Origin: a virus
DNA: 64,000 nucleotides
Direction: 5' to 3' (one strand)
Virus record (IMG/VR): IMGVR_UViG_3300044972_000601
Coordinates: 1-64,000 of that record
Under the pieces are notes generated by a model that was given only the letters and a program-made list of their open reading frames with translations, had not been told where the DNA came from and did not search any database. Both the position numbers and the translations under genes were made by a program. Positions 34,084 to 43,201 of the stretch are shown here, one piece after another. Each line of letters begins with the position of its first letter. Within the stretch, counting starts at the first letter, position 1.

Positions 34084-35022
34084 TTATCTACGACCCAATG
34101 AAACTATTCTTGCCAAAGTTTGATCGTCTGCATATGTAACCGATTCTTTTAAACCATATCTCTTCATTTCGTCAGCAGTTAATTCCCTTGGTGGATTGCC
34201 TGTAGTGTAATACTTACCTCCAGCATCTCTTCGTACTGGCGGCACTACTGGTGCTTTATCAAACCGTTGATATTTGTCATCCGTTGGTTTAGTTTTTAAC
34301 AAAGCCAAATTGGATTCTGCACTTCCTGCTTTATATTTTCCAGCACCTAACATTCTATCTACAAATGCTTGATCAAGTCTGTTTTGCTTGCTGATTCCCA
34401 TTCTAGCTAACGCTTGACCGGTTGGCCCGTCACGTGGATCTACTGGTACTGCGGCAGGTGTTGAAACTTTTGCAGCTGAATCTGCCTGCGGCTCGTTCAT
34501 GCGAGCCAGTGCTTGATTGAAGGCTGCGTCTGATGCTGCTGGTGAAAATGCAGGGCTAGCATCTGCCGCAGGTGCTGCCGCAGGTGTTGTTTGAGTTTTG
34601 TTAGCTAATCTTTGATCTGTTGGATTAGCCTCTGGTGCTACAGGTGGCAGATCTGTGCTGGCTATTGGTGCAGGAGGTGTAACTGGTGATGTCACTGCGG
34701 CTGGTGCTGCTGGCACTGTTATATTTTGCAATTCAGCTGGCATGGCTTGGCCAGCTTTCCAGCCACCTTTTCCATCATAAACTCCGCGAACTAACCCGGC
34801 TGGATTCACGGCAACTACTTGACCGTTGTGTGTGGCTAATCTTGTAACATCTTGCAATGCTGGCGTCATTTTATTAAGTGCTATGTTAGGATCAACACCT
34901 GGATCTCGAGTAATAGTTTCGTCATGACTACCAACCGGCCGAACTTCGCCTGCTTCTAAAATTAATTTTTCCCTTAGTGAATTGACACGCTTAGATAATT
35001 CTGCTTCTGTAATTTTTTTCAT
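34084..35022 (-). CDS. Pro/Ala-rich virion-associated protein
   Basis: This 312-residue protein starts MKKITEAELSKRVNSLREKL followed by ILEAGEVRP, where I-L-E/A fits a prohead-protease site. The middle (about residues 85-200) is low-complexity Pro/Ala (APAAVTSPVTPPAPIAST), with three repeats of the type (F)NQALARMNE / GQALARMGI / RMLGAGKY, as in structural proteins of aquatic phages. ATG 35022 fits better than 35040, which lies in the upstream gene. Function unknown. Confidence 0.6.
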   Translation of the reverse strand: MKKITEAELSKRVNSLREKLILEAGEVRPVGSHDETITRDPGVDPNIALNKMTPALQDVTRLATHNGQVVAVNPAGLVRGVYDGKGGWKAGQAMPAELQNITVPAAPAAVTSPVTPPAPIASTDLPPVAPEANPTDQRLANKTQTTPAAAPAADASPAFSPAASDAAFNQALARMNEPQADSAAKVSTPAAVPVDPRDGPTGQALARMGISKQNRLDQAFVDRMLGAGKYKAGSAESNLALLKTKPTDDKYQRFDKAPVVPPVRRDAGGKYYTTGNPPRELTADEMKRYGLKESVTYADDQTLARIVSLGRR

Positions 35023-35023
35023 A

Positions 35024-37771
35024 TTATTTAATTCCTGCAATCTTTAGCCATGATGCTAATTCGTTGTTTGATTCCATAGTGGTTTGTCCCACAACTGCTC
35101 CGGGTTTTTTAAGTGCGGCTGCACGTCTTGCCACATACTCAGGATTGTCAACTTGTAGTAAATTAGATTGATTACCTGGTTTGAAATCCATCGTGTTTGT
35201 TGGTGCAATACTGCCAATTGTGTGGAGGTCTTCTTCTGGCGGCTCAGGTGTGGTGATTGACCTTGTCACTCCAGGCCTGTATATGCCCATTTCAAGGTCG
35301 TCCAAGTTACCGGGTGCACCTGGTAACGCTTTGTTGGATGGTGCACCTGGCATGTTCATGCCTTGTTTAGGCATCTTGCTCATAATACTCTTCATCATGG
35401 CTTGTGGATCCAGTTGGCCGTCGGCACCCATTCCAGGCATATTCATACCTTTCATCATGCTGCCAAGTTTGCCTTGAATACTTTTTTGCATAGCTTCTGG
35501 ACTAGATCCATCAAATCCCATGCCGGTAACCATGTTTCTAAACTTGGCCATTGCATCTGCATAGTTAGCTGGTTTACCATCTATTGTGCCAGTTTGATTA
35601 TTGCTTGCTGTTTGGCCTGCTTGCGGTGCAGTTGGAGTTGTAACACCAGGCATGTCAAAATTATCATCTTCTGAATCTGTTTCGTCAGGCATGTCAAAAT
35701 CCCCATCTTCAGGCCCTTCGTTTGTACCGTGAGGTTGAGGAATTCCAGCCATTTGTTTCATGCGATTTAATCCGCCTGCATCACTGCTGGGATCCATCTT
35801 TTCAATCATGGCCAATACTCGACCAACATCTTCCTTAGTAGCATGTTTGTATTCGCCGTTTTTAAAGTTAGAAACAACATGCTGTTTGGTCCAAGTACCA
35901 CCTTTGGTAAAGTTACCTTCTGTAATTGTGGCATCTCTATTCCAAAAACCAGAAATGCTTTTTAAAATTTCTTGTACGCCATCACCGCCACTACGCGACT
36001 TCATGCCAATGCTTGTTGGATCGATACCACATTCTTGTAACGCACTCATTAGGCTCATTTTTCTAGAACCAAAATCTAATTGTGTGTCGGGGCCAGCACC
36101 GCATTCAACTGCTTTGATCAGCTTGGCTTTTAACTTGCTCATGCCCATGCTTTCTGCTACCGGCGGTGCTGCTGGAGCGGCTGGTGCAGTAGGTTCTGTA
36201 GGTACAGCTGGTTCTGCAGGAGGTGCTTCTGGTGCTGGCATATCTTGTCCGCCAACTGGCATGTCACTGCCTTCTGGACTACTAAATTGTAATTGTCCTG
36301 ATTGAATTAAATCTGCAAGGTCTTTATTGTGTTCAGACATTTGATTTAAAATTACTTCTATACCTGAACGCATATCTAAATTGTTGGTACCACTTAACTG
36401 ATCTAACATAGAAGCAAACTCTGGATCAGGAATTAATTCTTTAACTTTGTTAAGATTCATTCCATCTGGGCCACCTTTGAGTTCAGTCTTAAAAATATTA
36501 TTTAATTCAGCAACTGCACCAGGACGTTGTTGCGGATCAAAAATTCCTCTAAGTGCGGCAGCGCCGTCTTCAGGAAGGATACCATTCATGAAATTTTCAA
36601 ATGCTTGTTCAGGATCAAAGCCTTCCTTCTTAGGAATGCCTTTTTGTGCCAATGCCTTGGCAGCATCTCTTCCAGTACGGTTAGGATTGTTTGGTTTCTT
36701 AAACGGCGACTTTTCTTTCTTGCCGCCTTCACGTGACTTGGCTTCGTCGTCAGTTTCCCAAGGTAAAGTTTCTTCGTCCAACAAATCGTCAGCAGTTAAT
36801 TCACGGATTGGCAATTCGCTTTCGTCGACTAGTTTAAAGATATATGGAAATACGCCTTTTAATTCTTCGTTGAATGTGCGGATAGTCAAACGATCAATCC
36901 AGTCATCCATAACTGCTTCTGGAATCATTTGTTCTTCATGTTCAACAAACGACTCTGCAAATTGTTGATAGTAAGTAGGACGTTGTAAAGAATGAATTTC
37001 TTTCTTTATACTGTCAATGCGTTCCATTACCTTGCTGGTAATGTCGCCCATTGCTTCACTCAGTTGTTCTTGACGTCCAACGTAGTTCTTAAACTTACGC
37101 AGACTTGCTAATTCTTCGCTTAGGCTGGTAATGTGTTGACCAATTCCGTCATACGGATGACCACCAGCTTTAATGTGCTCTGCTAATGCACGGGCACCAT
37201 TTAAATGCTTTACGGGATAACGAAAGCGTTCTCCCATTGCATTTTCAATGTAAATATTTTCAATGTGCATTGTGCGGCCTGCGGCGAGTTCAGGATTAAT
37301 TTGTTGACTGTGTTTAATAATTAATCGTGCTTCTCCGAGATCCTGGTAGCTCATCTTCGAAGTACCAAACAACTTGTTTTCCATAATCATATCATCCTTA
37401 ACTTTGGAGCGAAACGCATAGTCTCTTTTATCTAAATTACTTTTGCCCATTCTTTTAACATCATAATTCAATAGCCTATCTTTGGCAAATTGCCTAAAAC
37501 TGCGAATAAATTTAAATGCACCAGGGTGTTTCTTTGAAACAATATCGCCACTGACTTCTAACACTACGCCCTCATCGGTGTCTAGTGTGATGGAAATCGT
37601 GCCAATTTCGTCACCATCTTCTTTATATTCAAACTCAAAAAATCGAGCTTTGGGTATATCTTGTTTTTTACTCAATACGTTAGCTTCTTCGTCACCGATA
37701 CGAATATCAGGAAAGCGTGTCTGTATTTTTCCGTAAAGGTCTTTGGCAATTGTGTCTAAATTAGCGTCCAT
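35024..37771 (-). CDS. Large virion-associated protein (915 aa)
   Basis: The 915-residue product starts MDANLDTIAKDLYGKIQTRF. Residues 1-140 form a mixed domain (IRIGDEEANVLSKKQDIPKA), a helical middle (LGEARLIIKHSQQINPELAA, ITSLSEELASLRKFKNYVGR) follows, then an acidic linker and a disordered C-terminal third rich in Met, Gly, Pro and Gln (MPGMGADGQLDPQAMMKSIM). It ends ELASWLKIAGIK. Similar giant unknown proteins occur near terminase genes in aquatic T4-like phages. The ATG at 37771 abuts a late promoter. Probably packaged in the head; function unknown. Confidence 0.65.
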   Translation of the reverse strand: MDANLDTIAKDLYGKIQTRFPDIRIGDEEANVLSKKQDIPKARFFEFEYKEDGDEIGTISITLDTDEGVVLEVSGDIVSKKHPGAFKFIRSFRQFAKDRLLNYDVKRMGKSNLDKRDYAFRSKVKDDMIMENKLFGTSKMSYQDLGEARLIIKHSQQINPELAAGRTMHIENIYIENAMGERFRYPVKHLNGARALAEHIKAGGHPYDGIGQHITSLSEELASLRKFKNYVGRQEQLSEAMGDITSKVMERIDSIKKEIHSLQRPTYYQQFAESFVEHEEQMIPEAVMDDWIDRLTIRTFNEELKGVFPYIFKLVDESELPIRELTADDLLDEETLPWETDDEAKSREGGKKEKSPFKKPNNPNRTGRDAAKALAQKGIPKKEGFDPEQAFENFMNGILPEDGAAALRGIFDPQQRPGAVAELNNIFKTELKGGPDGMNLNKVKELIPDPEFASMLDQLSGTNNLDMRSGIEVILNQMSEHNKDLADLIQSGQLQFSSPEGSDMPVGGQDMPAPEAPPAEPAVPTEPTAPAAPAAPPVAESMGMSKLKAKLIKAVECGAGPDTQLDFGSRKMSLMSALQECGIDPTSIGMKSRSGGDGVQEILKSISGFWNRDATITEGNFTKGGTWTKQHVVSNFKNGEYKHATKEDVGRVLAMIEKMDPSSDAGGLNRMKQMAGIPQPHGTNEGPEDGDFDMPDETDSEDDNFDMPGVTTPTAPQAGQTASNNQTGTIDGKPANYADAMAKFRNMVTGMGFDGSSPEAMQKSIQGKLGSMMKGMNMPGMGADGQLDPQAMMKSIMSKMPKQGMNMPGAPSNKALPGAPGNLDDLEMGIYRPGVTRSITTPEPPEEDLHTIGSIAPTNTMDFKPGNQSNLLQVDNPEYVARRAAALKKPGAVVGQTTMESNNELASWLKIAGIK

Positions 37772-37775
37772 ATGA

Positions 37776-37783
37776 TATTTATC
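37776..37783 (-). promoter_or_regulatory. Late promoter (GATAAATA)
   Basis: The string GATAAATATCATATG joins the promoter to the ATG with four bases between. The same 15-mer occurs at 49412-49426. It overlaps the end of the terminase gene. Confidence 0.65.
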
Positions 37784-39377
37784 AAACGTTAGAGGAAATG
37801 AATATGGGTAGTGGTGCGTCCCAATCTTCGGCGAAATCGCTGTTAACACTCATTGTTTCAAATACCAAAGGATCCCATTCTGCTAAAATAACACTCATAC
37901 GTATTACAAGTAATAATGCACTTACCAAGTCATCATGTTGCCCAGTTTTAGCTTTGAAACTTGTGCCAGCCGCAATAAATGCCTTGAGTTCTGTGATCAA
38001 GGGTCTGCTGTTTAGCTTCATTTTATTTTCTTCAATTAGGTATTTCAAGCGGGCACACGCTGATATTTTACTGCCAAATGTGGTGTTGAATCCTTTACGG
38101 AATTTACGTATATGCCCTTTCTTAACTGGCTCGCTGACAAATAATCCTGGGAATGTTTCCTCTCCAAGATCCTTGATAACAACCAATGCGGCTTCACCTA
38201 CTGTGTTATTTTCGCATGACCAGTAAATGCTGTTGGTGTATTCTTGGCCAATTTCGTCTTGAATATATCTCACTATGTCTCTAAATATTCTAATTTGATC
38301 TTGAATAATTGTTAGATTGTGTTGCCATTCACCACATTGCGTCATACTGGGCAATTCGAATATTTGTATGGCTGCAAAATCTCCGCCTGTTCCTAAACTG
38401 GGATCCAGTGCAACAACATACAAGTTTCCGGGCGTTGGCTTTTTAAACCATCGTACTTGCCCCATCTTAGTAATAGGCTCTTTGCCAGTGAGTTCGCTAA
38501 GTTTAATACTGTTGATAAGCGTTTCGTCATACACTAGAAATTCACATCCGTATTCACGACGAAACCGTTCTTCTCCAATACGACCCATCTCAACTTGCTT
38601 CCATGCATCATCACGATCCGGATGTTCATTCCATTCAGCACGGAATCCATGAAAGCCGTTGATGCCAAGGCCGTCTGGTTTTTCGTTGCCGAACTCGTCA
38701 AATGTGTTTTTGCTTTCTTTCCAAATTAGTGCAAATTCATCTTCGTCACTGTTGGGTGTACTAGTAATAATTGCACGGCCACCAGTTGCTAGTGTCGGGG
38801 AAATTGAAGTCCAAAACTCTGTGGCGATGTTAGGTTGCACAAATGCAAACTCATCGCAATACAATAAGGATATTGACATACCGCGACCAGTATTACCGGT
38901 AGTAGTTGCTGAAACAATTCTTGATCCATTTTCAAACTCAATAGAGCCCTTGTTATAGTTTACTACACCTGCACGAATATGGTCAGGGCATAGTTCGTAT
39001 CCGTAACGGATACGTTGCATAATTTCCTGTGAGCCGGTGTATTTGTGTGCGGCAACTAGAATAGTTTGATCCGGGTGGAACATAGCAAACCATAACAAGT
39101 ATGCACTTGCACATGTTGTCTTGCCGCTTTGGCGTGGCAGCATGTTTATGTTAAAACGATAATCGTGATAACTTTGTAATAGTCGTTCTTGGTATTCAAA
39201 TGGTTCAAACAACAACTTGCCTTTGACAGGATGTTGTATATAGAAAAACTTTTTACTGAAATGCAAATAGCCATTTACCGGATCGGAACAATCCAACAGC
39301 TCTTTGATATCAGCTTCTGTGAACTTTTCTTTTGTGTGGGCTTTCTTGGTGATTACACCATCTAAACTTTTTGACAT
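37782..39377 (-). CDS. 17: Terminase large subunit gp17
   Basis: This 531-residue packaging motor has ATPase Walker A LPRQSGKTTCASAYLLWFAM (about residues 80-99), Walker B SLLYCDEFAF and coupling motif AIITSTPNS. The nuclease domain follows with VVALDPSLGTGGDFAAIQIF (first Asp), YWSCENNTVGEAA and the final QHDDLVSALLLVI. The length is somewhat under T4 gp17 (610). It pumps DNA into the prohead with gp16 (40831). Confidence 0.93.
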   Translation of the reverse strand: MSKSLDGVITKKAHTKEKFTEADIKELLDCSDPVNGYLHFSKKFFYIQHPVKGKLLFEPFEYQERLLQSYHDYRFNINMLPRQSGKTTCASAYLLWFAMFHPDQTILVAAHKYTGSQEIMQRIRYGYELCPDHIRAGVVNYNKGSIEFENGSRIVSATTTGNTGRGMSISLLYCDEFAFVQPNIATEFWTSISPTLATGGRAIITSTPNSDEDEFALIWKESKNTFDEFGNEKPDGLGINGFHGFRAEWNEHPDRDDAWKQVEMGRIGEERFRREYGCEFLVYDETLINSIKLSELTGKEPITKMGQVRWFKKPTPGNLYVVALDPSLGTGGDFAAIQIFELPSMTQCGEWQHNLTIIQDQIRIFRDIVRYIQDEIGQEYTNSIYWSCENNTVGEAALVVIKDLGEETFPGLFVSEPVKKGHIRKFRKGFNTTFGSKISACARLKYLIEENKMKLNSRPLITELKAFIAAGTSFKAKTGQHDDLVSALLLVIRMSVILAEWDPLVFETMSVNSDFAEDWDAPLPIFISSNV

Positions 39378-39382
39378 AACTT

Positions 39383-39390
39383 TATTTACA
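39383..39390 (-). promoter_or_regulatory. Late promoter (TGTAAATA)
   Basis: Two mismatches to TATAAATA. It ends five bases before the terminase ATG, leaving no room for a ribosome site. Confidence 0.45.
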
Positions 39391-39391
39391 T

Positions 39392-39419
39392 AAAAAAAGC
39401 ACCGCGAAGGTGCTTTTTT
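39392..39419. terminator. Bidirectional-type terminator
   Basis: A run of A, then AGCACC paired with GGTGCT around GCGAA, then TTTTTT. On the minus strand it terminates the unit ending at 39438. Confidence 0.85.
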
Positions 39420-39437
39420 GGTATCTTGAACAAATGT

Positions 39438-40199
39438 TTATCTTTCCATACGATCGTTGTAATCGTTACGCATACGTTCTTTTTTATCTTTTAATGCTTG
39501 TAAACGTTTCTTAGCTGACTCATCTCCGTCAGCTGCTTTTTTCTTCAAGCTGTCTTCTTGTGATTTTTCTAGGTCGCGACGATGTTCAGCATCTACTGAA
39601 TTTGGGTTATATGCTTCGTCATATTTGTTGTACTTTTTGCGGATAGCATCCATTTCTTCTTCGCCGGCTTCTTTAATTTCTTGATATAAACTTGACAACT
39701 GACTAACAAGTTCTTCGCTTACTTGAGTGTAAGGATTGCCGCCGCCATGGGCTTTGGGTACTTCGTGATCACCGCGTCCTGAGTTTGATCCAAGGTCAGT
39801 GACTGCGGATGGTGGAAAAATTTTCTTACCGCTGGCACCTGCCATGGAGTTTGCAAATGCTTCCATCTCTGGTTCCATCTCTCCGCCAAACACTACATCA
39901 ATTGCATCATGGTCTGCATGTGGCTCGCCAACATTTTCAATACCTTTTAGAATATTCATCAAATCACGGATGCCGCCATCACCTGAACCATTCATGCTAA
40001 CATTCATGGTAACTGAGTTGCTTTGAGCAGGATGGCCGTGGCCCATGCTTGTAGGAAGTGCCATCATGTCGCCACATTCTTCTACATCAGCTGCCGGCTG
40101 TGGTATTGGCATTACCGTATCGCCGCCGTCACCGCCGTCCGAGTGAATGTCACGTTCGTCGATAGCTTTAATCTTTTTATAAATGTCTGAGAAGTTCAT
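39438..40199 (-). CDS. Virion-associated protein
   Basis: This 253-residue protein starts MNFSDIYKKIKAIDERDIHS. A Gly/Asp/Met-rich middle (MNVSMNGSGDGGIRDLMNIL) is followed by a coiled-coil-like charged end (SQLSSLYQEIKEAGEEEMDA, SLKKKAADGDESAKKRLQAL, KDKKERMRNDYNDRMER). The N-terminal amphipathic helix with an I-D-E site is similar to capsid-targeting peptides. Head-related function is inference; the terminal charged part recalls scaffold-type proteins. Confidence 0.6.
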   Translation of the reverse strand: MNFSDIYKKIKAIDERDIHSDGGDGGDTVMPIPQPAADVEECGDMMALPTSMGHGHPAQSNSVTMNVSMNGSGDGGIRDLMNILKGIENVGEPHADHDAIDVVFGGEMEPEMEAFANSMAGASGKKIFPPSAVTDLGSNSGRGDHEVPKAHGGGNPYTQVSEELVSQLSSLYQEIKEAGEEEMDAIRKKYNKYDEAYNPNSVDAEHRRDLEKSQEDSLKKKAADGDESAKKRLQALKDKKERMRNDYNDRMER

Positions 40200-40200
40200 A

Positions 40201-40809
40201 TTATTTTCCTTTCCTCGGGTCTGGATTTGTTACTTTACCAAAGACCCCGGTAGTCGATGATAGCTTTTCTGATTTTGTAGATTTTTCGCTTGGAGCTTTT
40301 TTTGCCAACAATTTTTCGTTAACACCTTTGTACTGTGTAAGCTCAGCTTTGTTTTTGTTTAACTCTTTTAACAAACTCATAACATGCTTCTCACCAACTT
40401 TATCCTGGCCAGTACTTTTGTCGTATTCTTTTTCAATCAATGCTTCTCCACTTAGTTCGTCATTGGCATGATTAAGTTCTTCTTCTTCTTGTTCTTTTAA
40501 ATTACGTACTTTAATGCAACCTGCTGGAACACCACAATGTTCTGCAACTAAGTTTTGTACTTCTAAACTGGTGGCAGGATAGCTTGTGCATACGTCAAAC
40601 ATAGTGATACCTACATTTGCTAATCCTGGAAAATCTGTTTGAGTTTCTTGAATAGGAGTGCTTTTTCCACTGCTACAACTTTCAACTTGGAACTTGGATA
40701 AGGCCCGTTTAATCAGCATAGAACAGTCTTTAGGACAGTCTCCTGCAATTTTAACTTTAAATTCGTAGACTTGTTTATTCTCTACTAAGTATTCTTTGAA
40801 TGATTTCAT
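40201..40809 (-). CDS. Virion protein with capsid-targeting-like start
   Basis: This 202-residue protein begins MKSFKEYLVENKQVYEFKVK; the first ten residues match the pattern of T4 internal-protein targeting peptides (MKTYQEFIAE) and include an L-V-E site. The next domain has paired Cys (GDCPKDCSM, VESCSSG, HCGVPAGCIKVRN) in an alpha/beta arrangement, and the rest is charged and helical. Likely an internal head protein (inference). A late octamer lies upstream, with an AGGAAT ribosome site. Confidence 0.65.
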   Translation of the reverse strand: MKSFKEYLVENKQVYEFKVKIAGDCPKDCSMLIKRALSKFQVESCSSGKSTPIQETQTDFPGLANVGITMFDVCTSYPATSLEVQNLVAEHCGVPAGCIKVRNLKEQEEEELNHANDELSGEALIEKEYDKSTGQDKVGEKHVMSLLKELNKNKAELTQYKGVNEKLLAKKAPSEKSTKSEKLSSTTGVFGKVTNPDPRKGK

Positions 40810-40827
40810 GTTAGATTCCTGATAGTG

Positions 40828-40835
40828 TATTTATT
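40828..40835 (-). promoter_or_regulatory. Late promoter (AATAAATA)
   Basis: One mismatch to TATAAATA, 18 bp upstream of the 40809 start, overlapping the stop of the terminase small subunit gene. Confidence 0.55.
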
Positions 40836-41307
40836 TCATATTGCGTAGTTTTTCTAATAAACTATTGCGATCAGTGATAATAACACCATCGCCTTGTATA
40901 CTAATGCCAGAATCTTCTTGAATTGAATCGTTATCTAATTTCTGTTTCTTAAGCTGAAGATCAATCATCTTTAATTTCTTATCTATTTTGGCAGCTTTGG
41001 CATCAATAGCATTTTTTAACATTCCGCCAGCAACTTCAAAAATACGTCCACTATAACGTGCTTCCACATTCATACCCAAATCCATGAGATCGTCAAATGC
41101 GTCTGTAGCACGGGTTGCAAGTGCGTCAAATTCTGCATCGCTTTCAGCAAGGCCTTTTACAGCAGGTAATGCAGCCGAAATCTTGTCAAACTCTGACATG
41201 TCACGGAGGAACGGCTGAGCCATTTCTGCCTTGGCAGCAGCTTTTTCTTCGTCCTTGACAACTTTCTTGCTTTCAGGTAGGTTTAAAATTTCTTCAAGTT
41301 TCTTCAT
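40831..41307 (-). CDS. 16: Terminase small subunit gp16
   Basis: This 158-residue helical protein contains ATDAFDDLMDLGMNVEARYS and GRIFEVAGGMLKNAIDAKAA, matching the central helices of T4 gp16 (164 residues; pattern of LGMNV and R-x-F-E-V-A). A coiled-coil helix (KIDKKLKMIDLQLKKQKLDN) follows. gp16 forms a ring that recognises DNA and regulates gp17. It is two genes upstream of gp17 on the same strand. Confidence 0.8.
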   Translation of the reverse strand: MKKLEEILNLPESKKVVKDEEKAAAKAEMAQPFLRDMSEFDKISAALPAVKGLAESDAEFDALATRATDAFDDLMDLGMNVEARYSGRIFEVAGGMLKNAIDAKAAKIDKKLKMIDLQLKKQKLDNDSIQEDSGISIQGDGVIITDRNSLLEKLRNMK

Positions 41308-41315
41308 AATAATAC

Positions 41316-41753
41316 TTATGCGTTTCCTTGGTGGAACAAATCGTTTTCGTTAAGGATGCGGAACTTTATGCCCTGTTGCCTGCACCATACACTGGCAGCG
41401 GCCCACTTGGCTTGATTCTTAACGTACTGTGCTTGATTATATTTGTTCTTGCCGACACGTTCTAATATAGTCTGACTTGCGGGTTTAACTTCAATTAATT
41501 CCACTATGATTTTGTTATTTTTATCCACATATTGGATGAAAAAATCAGGAACATATATTGTGTTGCGACCAGTCAGTGGATCTCGGTAAGGTATGTTGAT
41601 AGCTTCGCTGGCCCATTTTTGAACACTTTTATTGGTGTCGCAAAATCGCATAAAACTCCATTCCCAACTGCTACGATATGTAGGAATCTTAGTGCCCACA
41701 TACTTTTCAGGTTGTGTCATGGTAAACTTACCGCGGGCAAATTTACTGGCCAT
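41316..41753 (-). CDS. 4: Head completion protein gp4
   Basis: This 145-residue protein is T4 gp4-like: MASKFARGKFTMTQPEKYVG, RSSWEWSFMRFCDTNKSVQK, then YVPDFFIQYVDKNNKIIVEL with IEVKPASQT. The D...E-x-K arrangement (PDFF ... ELIEVK) is the PD-(D/E)xK nuclease core reported for this family. In T4 it finishes the packaged head before tail joining (149-150 residues). Confidence 0.88.
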   Translation of the reverse strand: MASKFARGKFTMTQPEKYVGTKIPTYRSSWEWSFMRFCDTNKSVQKWASEAINIPYRDPLTGRNTIYVPDFFIQYVDKNNKIIVELIEVKPASQTILERVGKNKYNQAQYVKNQAKWAAASVWCRQQGIKFRILNENDLFHQGNA

Positions 41754-41754
41754 A

Positions 41755-42120
41755 TTACACTAAGATATTGCGGCTTTCGTAGCTATCTGCAAGTGGTGCA
41801 ATTCGATATCCAAGCAAGCTAATTTTTTCTCTGTAAGAGTTTAGTATCTGTGCTATAATCTGACTTAATTTTACATCAGTTAATGACGTCAATGTATCTA
41901 ACAGTTCAAAAGAATTTACGTTATCTAGTCTTGCTTGATTAAGTAACACAATTGCAATGCTTCTTGCACCTTCTGTGTCAAATCCTCGTTTTAAGAAAAA
42001 TCCAACGCTTGCATCTATTTCGTTGGCTGGAAAACTAACTGCATTAACAAAAAACTTATCAAAGAACTGTTTAGTATCAAGTGTTGAATTTGTATTAACG
42101 GTTGGTAAATTACTGGCCAT
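41755..42120 (-). CDS. Conserved virion-block protein
   Basis: This 121-residue protein starts MASNLPTVNTNSTLDTKQFF and contains ASVGFFLKRGFDTEGARSIA, then VLLNQARLDNVNSFELLDTL and KLSQIIAQILNSYREKISLL. It is helical and soluble. I recall it next to gp4 in cyanophages without a firm T4 name; a baseplate or tail-completion role is plausible from position. One base separates it from gp4. Confidence 0.6.
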   Translation of the reverse strand: MASNLPTVNTNSTLDTKQFFDKFFVNAVSFPANEIDASVGFFLKRGFDTEGARSIAIVLLNQARLDNVNSFELLDTLTSLTDVKLSQIIAQILNSYREKISLLGYRIAPLADSYESRNILV

Positions 42121-43121
42121 TATGGTTCTATACCTAAATTAATTTTTTTAGCAACTGTGGTGTTGCTGTTCGCTACGTTAAGCGATTGCGGAAATGTAGT
42201 ATTTTGAATTCCGCCAACAGTTTGTATAGTGTTTGTTGACAACAGCCCAGATACACCGGATGCAGGCCTAGTTTGTGTATTTTGATATGAATTAATACTA
42301 GTCACAGTATTATTTAATGACTCTACTGCATTGTTAGTAACATTTTGTTGAGATACAAAACTTGGGCTTGCATTGTCAACTTGTGGCAATCCTTGCAACG
42401 GGCTTGGAGTTAAGTCATAATGTTCTAAGCCCCATCCTTCAACGTTCTCCGAACTCACAGTTCCCATTTCATAACTGACTGCTTCGTATCCCAAAGCCAT
42501 AGAAAATTCATGTAAATCTTTGGATGCATATCCTACTTCTTTATGGTCGAATTCTTTAATAATAGGATTATGTAATTTATAACTAACATACTCGTGTCTG
42601 GCCATCTGATATATTTTAATATAATTAAAAAACGGTGCAGTACTACCGTTATCTAACCCGTATGCAGTTTTAATAAAATCACTGTTTCTAGTGGCGTTTC
42701 TGTTGTAAGAACCTGATGCTTTGGCACTTAATGAATCAGCATAATAATAACTGTAGTAGTTTTGCCACAACTGATTAATCAGGCTCATGTTGTCATCGTG
42801 AAATGTAATTCTGGCATCTTCAAATTTGTGTTGAAATTGTATTATTTTTTTTCTATTGTACTGATTAACTTGGTCAGTGCTTATTGTAAACTTGGGCAAG
42901 TTGATCTTTTTAACCAACACACTAATCTCATTTCTATGACGTTGGGACAGGTCTATTGTTTTCAATGCCGCCGGATTGATATTAAATGCCACGTGAAATT
43001 GAAAATCAAACTTGGGTGCAAGTCTGAACTGATCCGATACAAATGTTCTACTTGCGTGTTGAAAATCACGCAATAATACATGCGAATTTGCTGTCAAAAA
43101 TTTAGTTGGAGTGAATGCCAT
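42120..43121 (-). CDS. Baseplate tail-tube junction protein (gp54/gp48-like)
   Basis: This 333-residue protein has segments common to tail-tube-related baseplate proteins: PKFDFQFHVAFNINPAALKT, ISVLVKKINLPKFTISTDQV, then NRKKIIQFQHKFEDARITFH and SLINQLWQNYYSYYYADSLS. These correspond to the gp19-like fold that T4 gp48 and gp54 use to start the tube. The C-terminal 100 residues are Asn/Thr/Ser-rich. Which of gp48 or gp54 it matches cannot be decided here. The start abuts a late promoter. Confidence 0.6.
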   Translation of the reverse strand: MAFTPTKFLTANSHVLLRDFQHASRTFVSDQFRLAPKFDFQFHVAFNINPAALKTIDLSQRHRNEISVLVKKINLPKFTISTDQVNQYNRKKIIQFQHKFEDARITFHDDNMSLINQLWQNYYSYYYADSLSAKASGSYNRNATRNSDFIKTAYGLDNGSTAPFFNYIKIYQMARHEYVSYKLHNPIIKEFDHKEVGYASKDLHEFSMALGYEAVSYEMGTVSSENVEGWGLEHYDLTPSPLQGLPQVDNASPSFVSQQNVTNNAVESLNNTVTSINSYQNTQTRPASGVSGLLSTNTIQTVGGIQNTTFPQSLNVANSNTTVAKKINLGIEP

Positions 43122-43126
43122 AACAG

Positions 43127-43134
43127 TATTTATT
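43127..43134 (-). promoter_or_regulatory. Late promoter (AATAAATA)
   Basis: One mismatch to TATAAATA. It ends five bases before the ATG at 43121. Confidence 0.6.
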
Positions 43135-43170
43135 TAAAATATAAACTACGTAGTTAATGATCAGTCGTTT

Positions 43171-43194
43171 AAAAACCCACCGAAGTGGGTTTTT
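43171..43194 (-). terminator. TTCG-loop terminator after gp19
   Basis: On the minus strand AACCCAC-TTCG-GTGGGTT followed by a T run, 8 bp past the gp19 stop. The opposite strand is also followed by T residues. Confidence 0.85.
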
Positions 43195-43201
43195 ATATAT
43201 C

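Noticed and set aside
35760-36305. 181-residue plus-strand frame and similar frames over 34-37 kb
   Set aside because: Antisense to the 915-residue virion gene; Ala/Gly/Pro low-complexity is mirrored from the coding strand.
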